Shown here in pieces: positions 34,088-43,746 of a stretch of DNA of 64,000 nt. Each line of letters starts with the position of its first letter. Positions within the stretch are counted from its first letter, which is position 1. Source of the stretch: JBMYRH01 sp049602155 (GTDB lineage Bacteria; Myxococcota_A; UBA9042; PHBI01; JBMYRH01); contig JBMYRH010000012.1 of the NCBI GenBank assembly GCA_049602155.1, positions 1 to 64,000 of the forward strand. The letters run 5' to 3'. Under the pieces are notes generated by a model, which was not told the DNA's origin, ran no database searches, and worked only from the letters and a program-made list of their open reading frames with translations. The position numbers were made by a program, and so were the translations under genes.

Positions 34088-35968
34088 TCAGTCGGCTGCG
34101 CAGGGGGTCGTGTCCTTCGTGTCACCCAAGATCTCGTAGACGCTCGCGACGAGCTCTTCGGGGTTGTTCAGGTTCACGTCGAAGTACTGTCCACCCCCAA
34201 AGGTCGCCACCAAGCTGTTGTTGCCGGCTACGCCAGACGCGTCGACCACGTGGACGCGCACAGCGACGGGGTTCCCTTGCTGGTCAGTCAGGTGTTGTGC
34301 CCCCTGGTCAGAGACCAGCAGAGGCTCGGTCGGCGCGCACTCCCCGGGGCAGTCCCCCCAGTTCTCGCAGGGATCGGGGCATTGGTTGTCGTTGGTGCAG
34401 GCCGCTTCTCCTGCATCGCAGATGAATGCATCTGCGTCGACGAGTCCCTCTGGGGCCCTGCAGACGCCGTCCACACAGGTCGCACCTGACATGCACTCCA
34501 GGTCCATCGAGCAGCCCAGGCCGTAGTGCAGGCGCTTGGCTTGGACCCGTGGGTTAAAGAAGTCCGTGGTGGAGACGTTGCGGGTCTCTGCGCCGTCGGT
34601 GAAGACGATGATGATGTTGTCCCGACAGTGACCGTAGGGGTCGTGGCAGAAGCCCCCCTCGCAGGTGTGATGGGGGGAGTCGCAGTTCTGGTCTGTCAGG
34701 CAGGGCTTGCCCTCGATGAGCACGGTGTGGCGGAGGTACTCCCCCGCGTAAAAGAGGCTCTTGCCTATGGGCGTCGGTCCCCGCCCTCGAAGCTCAGGGT
34801 TCGTTGTCGTGAGGCAGACGCCGAAGACACAGGGGCCCCCAGCGCAGTTGCTTGCGTCTTCACACATCGTCTCGGTCGTGACCGTCTCGACCTTGAAGTC
34901 GAACCATTGGGCCAGGATGTCGAGGTTGGTCTCATCTTCGAAGGGGTAGAGGAGCACCTCAGCGAGGTTGTCCCCGAACCAATTGTCGAGCGCAGTGTAG
35001 TGCTCTCCACCGTCACCGGTGATCATCGCCTCATCGGTACTGACCCAATAGCCTCCATTGCACTCCGGGGCGTCACCGCCTCCCCCAAAGAAGCCTGAAT
35101 CGGGCTCGAAAGGGCGTTGAGGGAAGCGCTGAAGGGCGAGTCGGACGCCCGCGGCGGCCTCGCTCTGGACGACCGTATTCAGCGCCTCTTTCACCCGGCC
35201 AAGGCGCGTGATGGGTGCTTGAGGGTTGTCGCAGATCGGGAAGATCCAGTTCGCCTCACAGTCCAGCCCATCACAGGGCTCGACGATGTCACCGTTCGTC
35301 TTCCAATTCATCGAGCCCGAGGTGTCGATGACCAACAACACGTTAGGCTCGACCGGGCGACACGCTCCGTCCTGACACGGGGCGTCGAGAGGACATGCAT
35401 AGGTCACCCACTCGGTCCCGAGGGAGTTGCAGGCCAGCCAACCTGTCCCATCGCACCCGCCGAGCGCGTTGGGTTCACAGACGGGATCGACGCATTCGCC
35501 ACCGGAGCACACTTGCCCCGGGAAGCATGGCTCAATCGTGACGCTCGCGCCGTTCGAATCGCAGTGCTGCAGGCTGGTCAGTGTGGCGCAGGTCGTGGCG
35601 CCCTTCTCGCAGAGGTCGGGCACACAGACGTCGTCTTCGTTGCAGTGGGTGGCACCGTCACACTGGCATGGCTCGGGAGCCGTGACCTCGGTGTCCCACG
35701 CCGTGAGCGTGTCTCCCTCTACCGCATCGTCGTCGACCGGGGGGGAGCTCTCCGAGGCGTCGCTCGTCTCCTCGACATCGCTGGGGGCATCACCCGCTTG
35801 ATCGTCCATGACATCGGGCTCGGGCTCGGGTGCGGTCGTGTCGGCGTCCGCCGTCGCCGGTGGGCTCAGCGTGTCATCGGGCGCGATCACCCCATCGGCA
35901 GGGCCATCACTGCACGCGGCCAAGGAGAGGCCAGCGATCAGCAACAGTTTGAGGGCTGAGTTTCTCAT
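34088..35968 (-). CDS. VWA-domain cysteine-rich lipoprotein
   Basis: 626 residues. Lipobox LAAC (Cys19), an Asp/Glu/Pro-rich linker to about residue 98, and a Cys-rich region (101-205) with CQCDGATHCNEDDVCVP and CSGGECVDPVCEPN. A von Willebrand factor A domain then starts at VLLVIDTSGSMNW (MIDAS D215-T-S-G-S219) and includes GPTPIGKSLFYAGEYL and IIIVFTDGAET. Cys-rich loops are inserted inside the VWA (CEDASNCAGGPCVFGVC; CLTDQNCDSPHHTCEGGFC), which is typical of myxobacterial surface VWA proteins. It would be a metal-dependent adhesion or scaffold protein. Its ATG follows the stop of the upstream gene with no spacer, so the two are co-translated. Confidence 0.88.
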   Translation of the reverse strand: MRNSALKLLLIAGLSLAACSDGPADGVIAPDDTLSPPATADADTTAPEPEPDVMDDQAGDAPSDVEETSDASESSPPVDDDAVEGDTLTAWDTEVTAPEPCQCDGATHCNEDDVCVPDLCEKGATTCATLTSLQHCDSNGASVTIEPCFPGQVCSGGECVDPVCEPNALGGCDGTGWLACNSLGTEWVTYACPLDAPCQDGACRPVEPNVLLVIDTSGSMNWKTNGDIVEPCDGLDCEANWIFPICDNPQAPITRLGRVKEALNTVVQSEAAAGVRLALQRFPQRPFEPDSGFFGGGGDAPECNGGYWVSTDEAMITGDGGEHYTALDNWFGDNLAEVLLYPFEDETNLDILAQWFDFKVETVTTETMCEDASNCAGGPCVFGVCLTTTNPELRGRGPTPIGKSLFYAGEYLRHTVLIEGKPCLTDQNCDSPHHTCEGGFCHDPYGHCRDNIIIVFTDGAETRNVSTTDFFNPRVQAKRLHYGLGCSMDLECMSGATCVDGVCRAPEGLVDADAFICDAGEAACTNDNQCPDPCENWGDCPGECAPTEPLLVSDQGAQHLTDQQGNPVAVRVHVVDASGVAGNNSLVATFGGGQYFDVNLNNPEELVASVYEILGDTKDTTPCAAD

Positions 35969-38900
35969 CTACTGGCCTCCACACGCTGGGGTGTAGACGC
36001 AGCCTGAGACATTGTCGCAGTCGTCGTCTGTGCACGGGTCGCCATCGTCACAGTTCAAGAGGTTCCATTCACAGCCGCCACCGACCAAGCAGGTGTCGAC
36101 GGTGCAGAGCAGCCCATCATCGCACGGTGAGGTGTTCTTGCAGCCGCTGTCACCGTGACACGTGTCAGCGGTGCAATCGATGCCGTCGTCGCAGTCTGTG
36201 GGGGCGTGGAGGCAGTCTCCGAGCGCGTCACAAAGGTCGCTGGTGCAGGCGTCACCGTCGTCACAGTTGATGGCGGGGTTGAGGCAAGTGCCGGTCAGAT
36301 CGCAGATATCTTCGGTGCAGAGGTCGTCATCGGCGCAGTCGAGCGGCACATTTGAGCAGCCCGAGGCGGGGGAGCAGCTGTCAGTGGTACAGGGGTCCTG
36401 GTCGTCGCAATCAAGGGGGGCGTAGGAGCAACTCGTGGTCGAGCAGCCGTCTACGGTGCAGGCGTTATTATCGTCACAGAGGTTGGTGTTCACGCAGCCC
36501 AACGAGACGTCGCAGCTGTCCGTCGTGCAGATGTCGTCGTCCTCGCAGTTCAGTGCCTCATACGCACACACCCCGGGCTCTGAGCAGCCGTCGATGGTGC
36601 AGGCGTCACCGTCGTTGCACGGCTCTCCGAAGACGCAGCCGAAGGACGCTAAGCAGAAGTCCTCAGTGCAGTGGTCGTCGTCGTCACAGACCAGCGCGTC
36701 ATACAGGCAGCCAAGCGCCGCATCACAGCTGTCCTCGGTGCACGCGTCGTTGTCGTCGCAGGGGATCGCCGTGTACACACACCCAGCGTCCCCCTCACAG
36801 CTCCCAATGGTGCAGCTGTCCCCATCGTCGCAGAGGTCGGCGACGTTGGTGCAGCCGAGTTCAGGGTCGCAGAGGTCAATGGTGCAGGGGTTGTCGTCTT
36901 CACATTGAGCGTGATCGGGGACATGGGCGACTGCGCCGATGGCCTCGTTGCACGCATCGAGGGTGCAGTCCACGCCGTCATCGACGGTTGGAGCGGTGCC
37001 TGGCAAGCAGATCACATCGTCACAGTCTTCGTATCCGTTGCAGAAGACTCCATCGTCACAGATAGAGAGCGACTGGTGGATGCAACCCTTGAGCAGGTCA
37101 CAGACCTCTGTCCCGTTGCACACGAAGCCGTCGTCACAGACCCCTGGGATGGGCAGATGAGTGACCTTGCCCAAGGCCTCGTCGCAGGTGTCGACCGAGC
37201 AGTCGATGCCGTCGTCGACCACCGGTGGAATGCCCATCTGACAGGTGTTCGTCTCCGCATCACAGAACTCCTCGCCGTTGCAGAAGAGGCCGTCATCACA
37301 AGGGGACTCTGGGTTGATACACACCCCGGCGCTGCAGGTGCCTACGGCGCATGGGAAGGCGTCTGAGGCGCACGCGGTGCCGTTGGGGGCCGTGACCTGG
37401 GTGCAGCTCGCGCCACCCTCTGGCACGCAGATGGAGAACACGCAGGGGTTATCAGACGCGGCGCAGTTGACCGAGCTCTCTGGCACGAGATCACAGCGCG
37501 GCGGGATCTGAGCCGTGTCGCAGTAGGCGAAGCCGAAGCAGGATGAGCTTGGGCCCACGCAGTCGCTGTCAGTGTCACAGAGCGCGCCCCGCAGATCTCG
37601 CAGTGCTTGACCACCGGCGTGACCATAGCCGGAGTCTCTGCCAAAGCCATAGACGATGACCCCGAGCTCCCCATCACCCTCTACGGTGTGTGGGCCGCTC
37701 GTCACGGACACCGTCACGATGCGGTGCCCGGAGCTCCCCAGTGTCGCGCTCGGGATCGTGAGCGGGGCGCCGTCCAGGTGCACCGTGTCGGTGGTGGGGC
37801 TCAGTAAGATCGCGGCGTGGTGCGTGGGGAAGGTCGGCGGTGCGATGAAGTCCACGACTGTCTCGAACTGGGCGACTGGCGGGACGACCCACCAGGCGGC
37901 GTCTCCCACGGGGTCGCAGTAGCAGTCCGTCTTCTCACACTCGCACCGGTGGCCTGCTGGGCAGCTGGTGTCGAGGGCGCCCGCACAGGTGGGGAGCGCA
38001 CAGGCGTAATCTTCGCAGCTGTAGCCCGGCGCGCACTGAACGTCGAGGACGCAGGTTGTCCCAATCGGCGGATCGGCGAGGGCCTCAGCCCCGGCCGTGA
38101 GCTGTATCAGCTGAATCGGGCGAGAGGCCGAGACGACGACGTCTTGGCGCAGATCGACGACGACGCGCTCGCCTCGCTCCATCTGGAAGTCTGCTTCGAT
38201 GGGTGGCGAGAACTGAACGAGCGTGTCGTCATGCGCGGCGACGATCAGCAGGCCGTCTGCCAGCCCCCCTTGGCCGACGGTCTTCGGGGTCACGTGGATG
38301 CGCCCCCAGCGCGACACGGGCCGGAGGCTGTCCTCGAGGTGATCGCCCGAGGCCTCGACGCTGACCGGCGTCGCTCCCCGGTCAGCGTCATGACCTGCGA
38401 ACACGGCCACCGGCTTTGAGGCGTAAACCTCTGTCCCCGAGAGATCGTCACCCTCTGCAGAGGTCGTCAAGTGCAGCACCTGGTGAGGTTGGAGGGGGAT
38501 CAGGGTCTGCTGGCCCAGGGGCAAGAGGCCAAGCACATCCCCGGCGTCGATGGTCACCGAGGGGATCAAGGTCACTTGAGTGCCCGGCTCAGCTGCGACG
38601 ATGGTCAAGGTGCCGCGGGTCCGTGTGGACGTCACTGTGCGCCCCTCAGGGCGGCCGGTCGCGATGTACTCTGTCCCCATCCCGTGGGCAGGCAAGAGGA
38701 GGGAGCCGTCACCCGAGGTCGCCGTCATGGCGGCCAGTGGGCTGTGCTGCGAGGCGATGACTGGCGCGGTAGCGCGGACACGCCATCCATGCCACGCCCG
38801 CCCGGGCTGGCTGGTGTCGGCAGGGGGGAGCGCGAAGGTGTGGGCCTCTCTGGGGTTCACGGCCACGGACGCGACCACCTCTGGCTCGGTCTCATCATCC

Positions 38901-39505
38901 AGGCGGCGCCATAAGGCGACCGTGGCGGGGATCGTCTCGGAGGGGTTAAAGACCGCGATAGCGAAGGGCCCCTCTGCGTCGTGGGCGAGCCCCACGGCCC
39001 AGTGGTCGCAGCCCGCGAGGCTGGTGTCGTCTGTGTCTACGTCACAGGCGGAGCGGCACGTCCCGCTGACGCACAAGAGCCCGGCTGCGCCGCAGTCTTC
39101 GCTGGGTTGCCAGAAACCTAGGGTCGTGCACACCCCAGCGACGCCGTCTTTACAGAACTCGCCTTCTACGCACTCTGGCTCGATGACCTCAGCCTCGACG
39201 TCTTCGGTGTCTTCGGCGTCCGCGACATCCTCACTCGCGTCGGTTTCGACGACGTCATCTGCCCAGACCTCCTCGGCAGTGACGTCGTCCGTCAGCGCGA
39301 TGTCCTCGGCCACGTCCACGGCGCCGAAGCTGTCCTCTGTGTCTGCGGAGACCTCGGCGTCGGTCGCGGTGGTAGCGTCTGAAGCCGAGGGGGGCTCCGT
39401 GGGCGCAGGGTCGCTGCAGGCGCTTAGGAGCGAGCTTAGCGCAAGACAACACACCACCAGAGCGGCTGCTTTGCGATCGACCGAGATGTCACTGCCTACT
39501 AGCAT
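35969..39505 (-). CDS. IgGFc-binding-like lipoprotein with Dictyostelium-type CTDC repeats
   Basis: 1,178 residues from the ATG at 39505; a longer frame to 39568 would add a non-signal extension. Lipobox LSAC (Cys30), then an Asp/Glu/Val/Ala-rich linker to about residue 110. Residues 110-590 contain an IgGFc_binding-type domain (FAIAVFNPSE, SQHSPLAAMTA, GSLLLPAHGMGTEYIA, PVAVFAGHDADRG, DGLLIVAAHDDTLVQF), interrupted by a Cys-rich loop (CVLDVQCAPGYSC). The last 450 residues are about 18 Cys-rich units, 15 of the CDDGDxCTxDxC type and three of the CDDGxFCNGxExC type. The first domain is named for a mucin-like human protein; in bacteria it is a frequent surface module of unknown ligand. It is transcribed with, and directly abuts, the VWA lipoprotein. 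Confidence 0.88.
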   Translation of the reverse strand: MLVGSDISVDRKAAALVVCCLALSSLLSACSDPAPTEPPSASDATTATDAEVSADTEDSFGAVDVAEDIALTDDVTAEEVWADDVVETDASEDVADAEDTEDVEAEVIEPECVEGEFCKDGVAGVCTTLGFWQPSEDCGAAGLLCVSGTCRSACDVDTDDTSLAGCDHWAVGLAHDAEGPFAIAVFNPSETIPATVALWRRLDDETEPEVVASVAVNPREAHTFALPPADTSQPGRAWHGWRVRATAPVIASQHSPLAAMTATSGDGSLLLPAHGMGTEYIATGRPEGRTVTSTRTRGTLTIVAAEPGTQVTLIPSVTIDAGDVLGLLPLGQQTLIPLQPHQVLHLTTSAEGDDLSGTEVYASKPVAVFAGHDADRGATPVSVEASGDHLEDSLRPVSRWGRIHVTPKTVGQGGLADGLLIVAAHDDTLVQFSPPIEADFQMERGERVVVDLRQDVVVSASRPIQLIQLTAGAEALADPPIGTTCVLDVQCAPGYSCEDYACALPTCAGALDTSCPAGHRCECEKTDCYCDPVGDAAWWVVPPVAQFETVVDFIAPPTFPTHHAAILLSPTTDTVHLDGAPLTIPSATLGSSGHRIVTVSVTSGPHTVEGDGELGVIVYGFGRDSGYGHAGGQALRDLRGALCDTDSDCVGPSSSCFGFAYCDTAQIPPRCDLVPESSVNCAASDNPCVFSICVPEGGASCTQVTAPNGTACASDAFPCAVGTCSAGVCINPESPCDDGLFCNGEEFCDAETNTCQMGIPPVVDDGIDCSVDTCDEALGKVTHLPIPGVCDDGFVCNGTEVCDLLKGCIHQSLSICDDGVFCNGYEDCDDVICLPGTAPTVDDGVDCTLDACNEAIGAVAHVPDHAQCEDDNPCTIDLCDPELGCTNVADLCDDGDSCTIGSCEGDAGCVYTAIPCDDNDACTEDSCDAALGCLYDALVCDDDDHCTEDFCLASFGCVFGEPCNDGDACTIDGCSEPGVCAYEALNCEDDDICTTDSCDVSLGCVNTNLCDDNNACTVDGCSTTSCSYAPLDCDDQDPCTTDSCSPASGCSNVPLDCADDDLCTEDICDLTGTCLNPAINCDDGDACTSDLCDALGDCLHAPTDCDDGIDCTADTCHGDSGCKNTSPCDDGLLCTVDTCLVGGGCEWNLLNCDDGDPCTDDDCDNVSGCVYTPACGGQ
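35970..37310 (-). repeat. Cys-rich CTDC repeat array
   Basis: About 15 consecutive units of roughly 24 residues with the consensus C-D-D-G/N-D-x-C-T-x-D-x-C-x-x-x-x-G-C, preceded by three CDDGxFCNGxExC units. Each unit has four to five Cys, so the array should be a rod of small disulfide knots. The match is to the Dicty_CTDC family. Confidence 0.88.
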
Positions 39506-39610
39506 GGGGCAAAGGCTAGCACTCCCTCGGCGAGCCGACCAACGATGCGGTGCGATCATTGCGACCAAGCGCAGACGGAGTTAGCGTCATGGGGTGGAGG
39601 TGAGCGCACG

Positions 39611-41662
39611 ATGACTCGGCGACTGATGACGATAGCGATGTTCTGCGGGCTCTTCTGTGGCTGTGGATCGTCCATCGACTCGGCGGCCCCCGAGGACACG
39701 GCCTCGGCGGTTGAGGAGGGGTGCCTCTCTGCTGCGGACTGTGGCGCAGCCCAGCGCTGCGAAGCCGGGGTCTGCCTTGATATCGATCAGGGATCACGCG
39801 GTGAACCGGGCGATGGGTCGGCTTCCGTCAACTTTGCGCCGACGGTCGCCATCACCTCGCCGAAGCCCGAGAGCTTGTTCATGGCGGGGGAGCCCGTGCT
39901 GCTGATCGCTCAGGTAGCAGATGACGGGGTGTTAGAGCAGCTCGACGTGCATTGGCACACCAACCGCGGCGGTGATCTCGGGTCGGCCACCGTAGACTCA
40001 TCGGGGCGAGCGAGCCTCGAAGTGTCGGATCTTTTGGCGGGTGATCACACCCTCACCGTCGTCGTCGCTGATCAAGACGAGGTCTGGCAGCAGGACAGCG
40101 TTACTCTCACAGTGGATGGCCGACCGAACAGGCCTGTGATCGCGCTGAGCCCTAAAGTGCCGACGGTCGCCGACGATCTGATTGTCACGCTCGTGCACTC
40201 CGCGACCGATGAGAACCGCGCGAGTGACACATTGACCTATCGCTATCGCTGGTTCGCCGATGATGTGGCGCGCCCGGACCTTACAGGGCCTACGGTGCCC
40301 GCGACAGCGACCCTGCGTGGACAAGTTTGGTCTGTACAGGTGGCCGCGAGTGATCCCTATGGGTACGGCGGCAGCTCGGTGGCCGAGGTCACGATCGGGA
40401 ACGCACCCCCGACCTGCGAAGAGGCGAGTCTCTTGCCGAACATGGTTGAGACGACGACGGCGCTCACCTGTCTGTGCTCCAAGCGAGAGGAGCTCGACAA
40501 AGGGGATAAGACCGCTGATTTCTGTACGTTCTACGATGGCGACGAGGTTTTGGCCGAGGTCGAGGGTGAGAACGGCGCCTGTGTCTTAGACGCGGCGCAG
40601 ACATCGCGCGGCATGACCATCCGCTGTGAGCTTACCCCAGCAGACGAGATCTCCGAAGGTGAGGTCGTCACCACGGAGACCCTCTTGGTCGACAATGCCC
40701 ACCCTTCGCAACCCAAGGTGGTGCTCGCCCCAGAGTTTGGGACGGTGACCGATGGCTTCACCTGCGACGTGACCAAGATCTCCGTGGACGCTGACGGAGA
40801 TGCGCTCACCTATGAGACGGCTTGGTACGTCAATGGCTATCCGAACGCGCCGCCCTATCCGGGACCGGTCGCGCCGATCGATCTCGTCCGTGATGGGATT
40901 GGCAACCCGGCGCGCGGCGGCGATGAGCTGCACTGTGAAGTTGTGGCCCGCGACAGCGTGGGCGAAGTCTCGCTCCCGGCCTCGTCTCAGGTCATCGAGA
41001 TCGCCAATACCCCCCCGAGCGGCGGGAGCTGCGTCGTCACCCCGGCTGAGGGCGTGACGGCGACCTCGGTGCTGACCTGTACGCCGAGTGGCGCTGTAGA
41101 CATCGATGACGACGCCATTGAGTGGAGCTATGCGTGGACGGTCACTGGGCCGGGCATCGATCCGCAAAGCACCGGTGGCGCGCTCACCGAGATCACGACC
41201 TATCCCCCAGTGACCGGGCCTAAGCTCGCGGGGTTTCACTTTCAGCGCGACTCGCTCGTGAGCTGCGTGGCGACGCCCTCTGATGGCGCCGCCGAGGGCG
41301 CTTCAATTGACTGCGGAGAGCCGATCCTCGTGGGCAACAGCTTGCCGACGATCTGGGAGGTGCTTCTCGAGCCAGCGGGTGACATCGCATTGAATCAGCC
41401 CGTGACATGCACTTACGCAGGCTGGAGTGACGCAGACGAGATCGATCCTGTCGAGGTGCGCTACAGCTGGTTGCAGATCGCTGAGACCGAGATCTCCCTT
41501 GCCGAAGAGGGGACCGATGGCTTTGGCGAGACGCTCATCCCCTCTGAAGCGGGGCTCGAGCCTGGCGACATCATCACCTGCATCGCCAGGCCCTTTAATG
41601 GGCCGGATGAAGGTGAAGGCACGTACGCGACGTACAACGCCACGATCATCGCTGATCCCTAA
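39611..41662 (+). CDS. Ig/PKD-like multi-domain lipoprotein
   Basis: 683 residues from the ATG at 39611 (GGAGGTGAG just upstream); the longer frame from 39545 is less likely. A short hydrophobic signal ends in FCGC, so the lipidated Cys is probably residue 18, with a less canonical lipobox than its neighbours. A short Cys-rich stretch follows (CLSAADCGAAQRCEAGVC). About six beta-sandwich repeats come next, beginning APTVAITSPKPES, RPNRPVIALSPKVPTVAD, APPTCEEASLLPNM, HPSQPKVVLAPEFGTVTD, TPPSGGSCVVTPAEGV and LPTIWEVLLEPAGDI, with paired Cys in the later ones. They resemble Ig/PKD domains that spell P.....P......L.C. A role as a surface stalk is likely. It is divergent from the IgGFc-like operon. 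Confidence 0.8.
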   Translation: MTRRLMTIAMFCGLFCGCGSSIDSAAPEDTASAVEEGCLSAADCGAAQRCEAGVCLDIDQGSRGEPGDGSASVNFAPTVAITSPKPESLFMAGEPVLLIAQVADDGVLEQLDVHWHTNRGGDLGSATVDSSGRASLEVSDLLAGDHTLTVVVADQDEVWQQDSVTLTVDGRPNRPVIALSPKVPTVADDLIVTLVHSATDENRASDTLTYRYRWFADDVARPDLTGPTVPATATLRGQVWSVQVAASDPYGYGGSSVAEVTIGNAPPTCEEASLLPNMVETTTALTCLCSKREELDKGDKTADFCTFYDGDEVLAEVEGENGACVLDAAQTSRGMTIRCELTPADEISEGEVVTTETLLVDNAHPSQPKVVLAPEFGTVTDGFTCDVTKISVDADGDALTYETAWYVNGYPNAPPYPGPVAPIDLVRDGIGNPARGGDELHCEVVARDSVGEVSLPASSQVIEIANTPPSGGSCVVTPAEGVTATSVLTCTPSGAVDIDDDAIEWSYAWTVTGPGIDPQSTGGALTEITTYPPVTGPKLAGFHFQRDSLVSCVATPSDGAAEGASIDCGEPILVGNSLPTIWEVLLEPAGDIALNQPVTCTYAGWSDADEIDPVEVRYSWLQIAETEISLAEEGTDGFGETLIPSEAGLEPGDIITCIARPFNGPDEGEGTYATYNATIIADP

Positions 41663-41701
41663 GCGCGCCCCCTACGACCCTACTCCTCGAGACGCTGTGA
41701 C

Positions 41702-43621
41702 TCAGTCGAGCAGGTCGTGACGCAAGCTCTTGGGCTTGGATTTAGGCTTAGGCTTAGGCTTAGGCTTAGGCTTAGGCTTAGGCGCTGCAGCTGCGGGCTT
41801 CGACGGCGCAGCCTTCTTGGGCTTGGAAGTGCGACGTTTAGAGGACTTCATGCGCACCGAGAGGACCTGATCTTTCGACGGCGTGAGCTCGACGATTTTG
41901 TTCTGATAGCCGCTGCGACGCAGCTCAAGCCGCATCGTCGCGTCACCCTTCTTGAGCCGCTTGGTGAGCGGTGTGACCCCAAGCTCGGTGTCGCCATCGA
42001 AGACCTTTGCGCCGTCGGGTTGACTGACCAGACTTAAGACGATCTCCTCTACAGCCGCGGGCTTGGCCGGCTCAGGTGTGGCCGCGACGACAGGCTTGGG
42101 CGGCGCCGGCTTGGGTGCAGCCGCTGCGGGCTTCGCAACAGGGGCCTTCGCGGTCACCTCTGCGACCTTGGTCACCGGGGCCTCTTTCGCGGCCGTGTCG
42201 TTGCTCTTGGGGGCCTCTTGGGCGGCCGCTGCGGTGGTCGGTGCTGGGGCCGTGGTCGTATCGCCGCCTGACATGGCGAAGTAGCCGCCTACTGCCAGTA
42301 ACACGGCCGCCGCGATCGCGACCGGGACAGCCTTGCTGCTTGAGGGCGCCTCGACCTGGGTCGGGGCCTCGAGGTGGGCCATCTTATCCGCAGAGGTGTT
42401 GGTGTCATTGAGCTGCAGCGCGCCAGGGACCATGGCGGCCATCGTGTCGTCGGTCCCCACGGCCGCTGCCGCCTGACCCGGGTTACCCATCTGCGTCGAC
42501 ATGCCCGGGTGCGTACCACCGCCACTGTTGTCCACAGCGGGGAGCGCAGAGGTGTCATCGGTGGGGGAGATCGGCGCCGCCATGAACGTGTCGTCCATGC
42601 TCGCAGCGTTGATCGCGGCAATGTCACATTGGGCCCACACCGCCTCGAGCTCTTTGCGGAACTCCTCGGCGTTGTCCGGGCGGTGATCGGGATCTTTGGC
42701 GAGGCAGCGCTCGACAAAGTTGCTCAGCGGCTTCGGGACCTGCCCTGGCGGCATCCGCTCAAGGAGTGACAGCGGCTGCTGGCTGATGTGGCTCGTCATC
42801 ACCAAGATAGGGGTGTCGCCGGCGAAGACCTTCTCGCCACAGAGGAGCTCGTAGAGGATCACCCCCAGGGCATAGACGTCCGCCCGAGCGTCGACTTGGC
42901 GGCCCATGATGGTCTCGGGCGCCATGTAGCCCGGGGTACCGGCGACGGTGCCCTCTTGGGTCATGGTCATGCCGTCAGTCATGTCTTTGGCCCGTGCGAT
43001 GCCGAAGTCGAGCACCTTCACGAATTCTGGGTCGGAGGCTTGCTCCGCCAAGAAGATGTTCGCCGGCTTGAGGTCGCGGTGGACGATGTTGATCGAGTGC
43101 GCTTCGCCGAGTGAGTGGGCGACCCCGATGATGACCTCGACGGCCCGCGCGATCGGTAGAGGACCCGATGCAGCGAGCTTCTCTTTGAGGTCCTGGCCCT
43201 TCAAGAACTCCATCGCGATGAAGAGCTCGCCGGTCTCGGTCTGACCGAAGTCGTAGATCGTGATCGTGTGGGCGTTGGTGAGCCGGCTGGTCGCCTTGGC
43301 TTCGAGCAAGAAGCGTTTGACTGCGGTCTTGTTGTCGACGATCTCTTTTTTCAGGATCTTGAGCGCGCAGTCGCGATCGATCGAGATTTGACGGGCCTTG
43401 TAGACGGCGCCCATGCCGCCCGCGCCCAGGAGCTCTCCGACCTCGAAGCGGCCGGCGACGACCTTGCCCGTTAAGGACTCTTCCTCTTCGTCTTCGACGT
43501 CTTCGAGCGCTGCGCCGTCGATGGGGCAGACGGTCTGCTCGGCCTGATCGAAGAGGGTGCCGCACATCGGACAGCGCCGTAGTATCTCGTTCAGTGCCTC
43601 TGATTCGTTCTCTTCGCTCAC
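41702..43621 (-). CDS. Eukaryotic-like Ser/Thr protein kinase with zinc-ribbon N-terminus and PEGA-like C-terminus
   Basis: 639 residues. Residues 15-37 form a small zinc ribbon (C17PMC20, C32PIDG), then an acidic stretch. The kinase domain (about 58-320) has GAGGMG (66-71), the catalytic Lys88 in ALKIL, HRDLKPAN (181-188) and DFG (205-207), with GTPGYMAPE in the activation segment, so it should be active. One membrane segment (about 430-447) separates it from an Ala/Pro/Lys-rich spacer and a PEGA-like domain (QPDGAKVFDGDTELGVTPLTKRL). A Lys-Pro tail follows. The kinase faces the cytoplasm and the PEGA domain the periplasm. It lies directly downstream of the giant lipoprotein gene, which may be functionally meaningful. 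Confidence 0.94.
   Translation of the reverse strand: MSEENESEALNEILRRCPMCGTLFDQAEQTVCPIDGAALEDVEDEEEESLTGKVVAGRFEVGELLGAGGMGAVYKARQISIDRDCALKILKKEIVDNKTAVKRFLLEAKATSRLTNAHTITIYDFGQTETGELFIAMEFLKGQDLKEKLAASGPLPIARAVEVIIGVAHSLGEAHSINIVHRDLKPANIFLAEQASDPEFVKVLDFGIARAKDMTDGMTMTQEGTVAGTPGYMAPETIMGRQVDARADVYALGVILYELLCGEKVFAGDTPILVMTSHISQQPLSLLERMPPGQVPKPLSNFVERCLAKDPDHRPDNAEEFRKELEAVWAQCDIAAINAASMDDTFMAAPISPTDDTSALPAVDNSGGGTHPGMSTQMGNPGQAAAAVGTDDTMAAMVPGALQLNDTNTSADKMAHLEAPTQVEAPSSSKAVPVAIAAAVLLAVGGYFAMSGGDTTTAPAPTTAAAAQEAPKSNDTAAKEAPVTKVAEVTAKAPVAKPAAAAPKPAPPKPVVAATPEPAKPAAVEEIVLSLVSQPDGAKVFDGDTELGVTPLTKRLKKGDATMRLELRRSGYQNKIVELTPSKDQVLSVRMKSSKRRTSKPKKAAPSKPAAAAPKPKPKPKPKPKPKSKPKSLRHDLLD
41745..41783 (-). 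repeat. Hexanucleotide tract encoding a Lys-Pro tail
   Basis: Six tandem copies of GGCTTA (41745-41780) plus a partial copy. On the coding strand they read AAGCCT and give a (Pro-Lys)n run near the C-terminus of the kinase. Copy number should be prone to slippage in 6-bp steps, which keeps frame and only changes tail length. Confidence 0.9.
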
Positions 43622-43746
43622 CGTTTTTCAGCCCCTTATTTAGCCGCCAACGACAATAACCCGTGGTCAATAGAGAGACAACCAAAGGCACCACACAGCC
43701 AAGGATCGTGCGGGTGAAAGCAGATCTCTGATGGCACACCCGTCAC

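Noticed and set aside
35970..37310. Possible CRISPR array from the regularly spaced short repeats
   Set aside because: Repeats are degenerate, in frame and encode the Cys-rich CTDC units; no cas genes nearby.
41745..41783. TTAGGC/GGCTTA repeats resembling nematode telomere sequence
   Set aside because: Only six copies, in frame inside a bacterial kinase gene, encoding a Lys-Pro tail.
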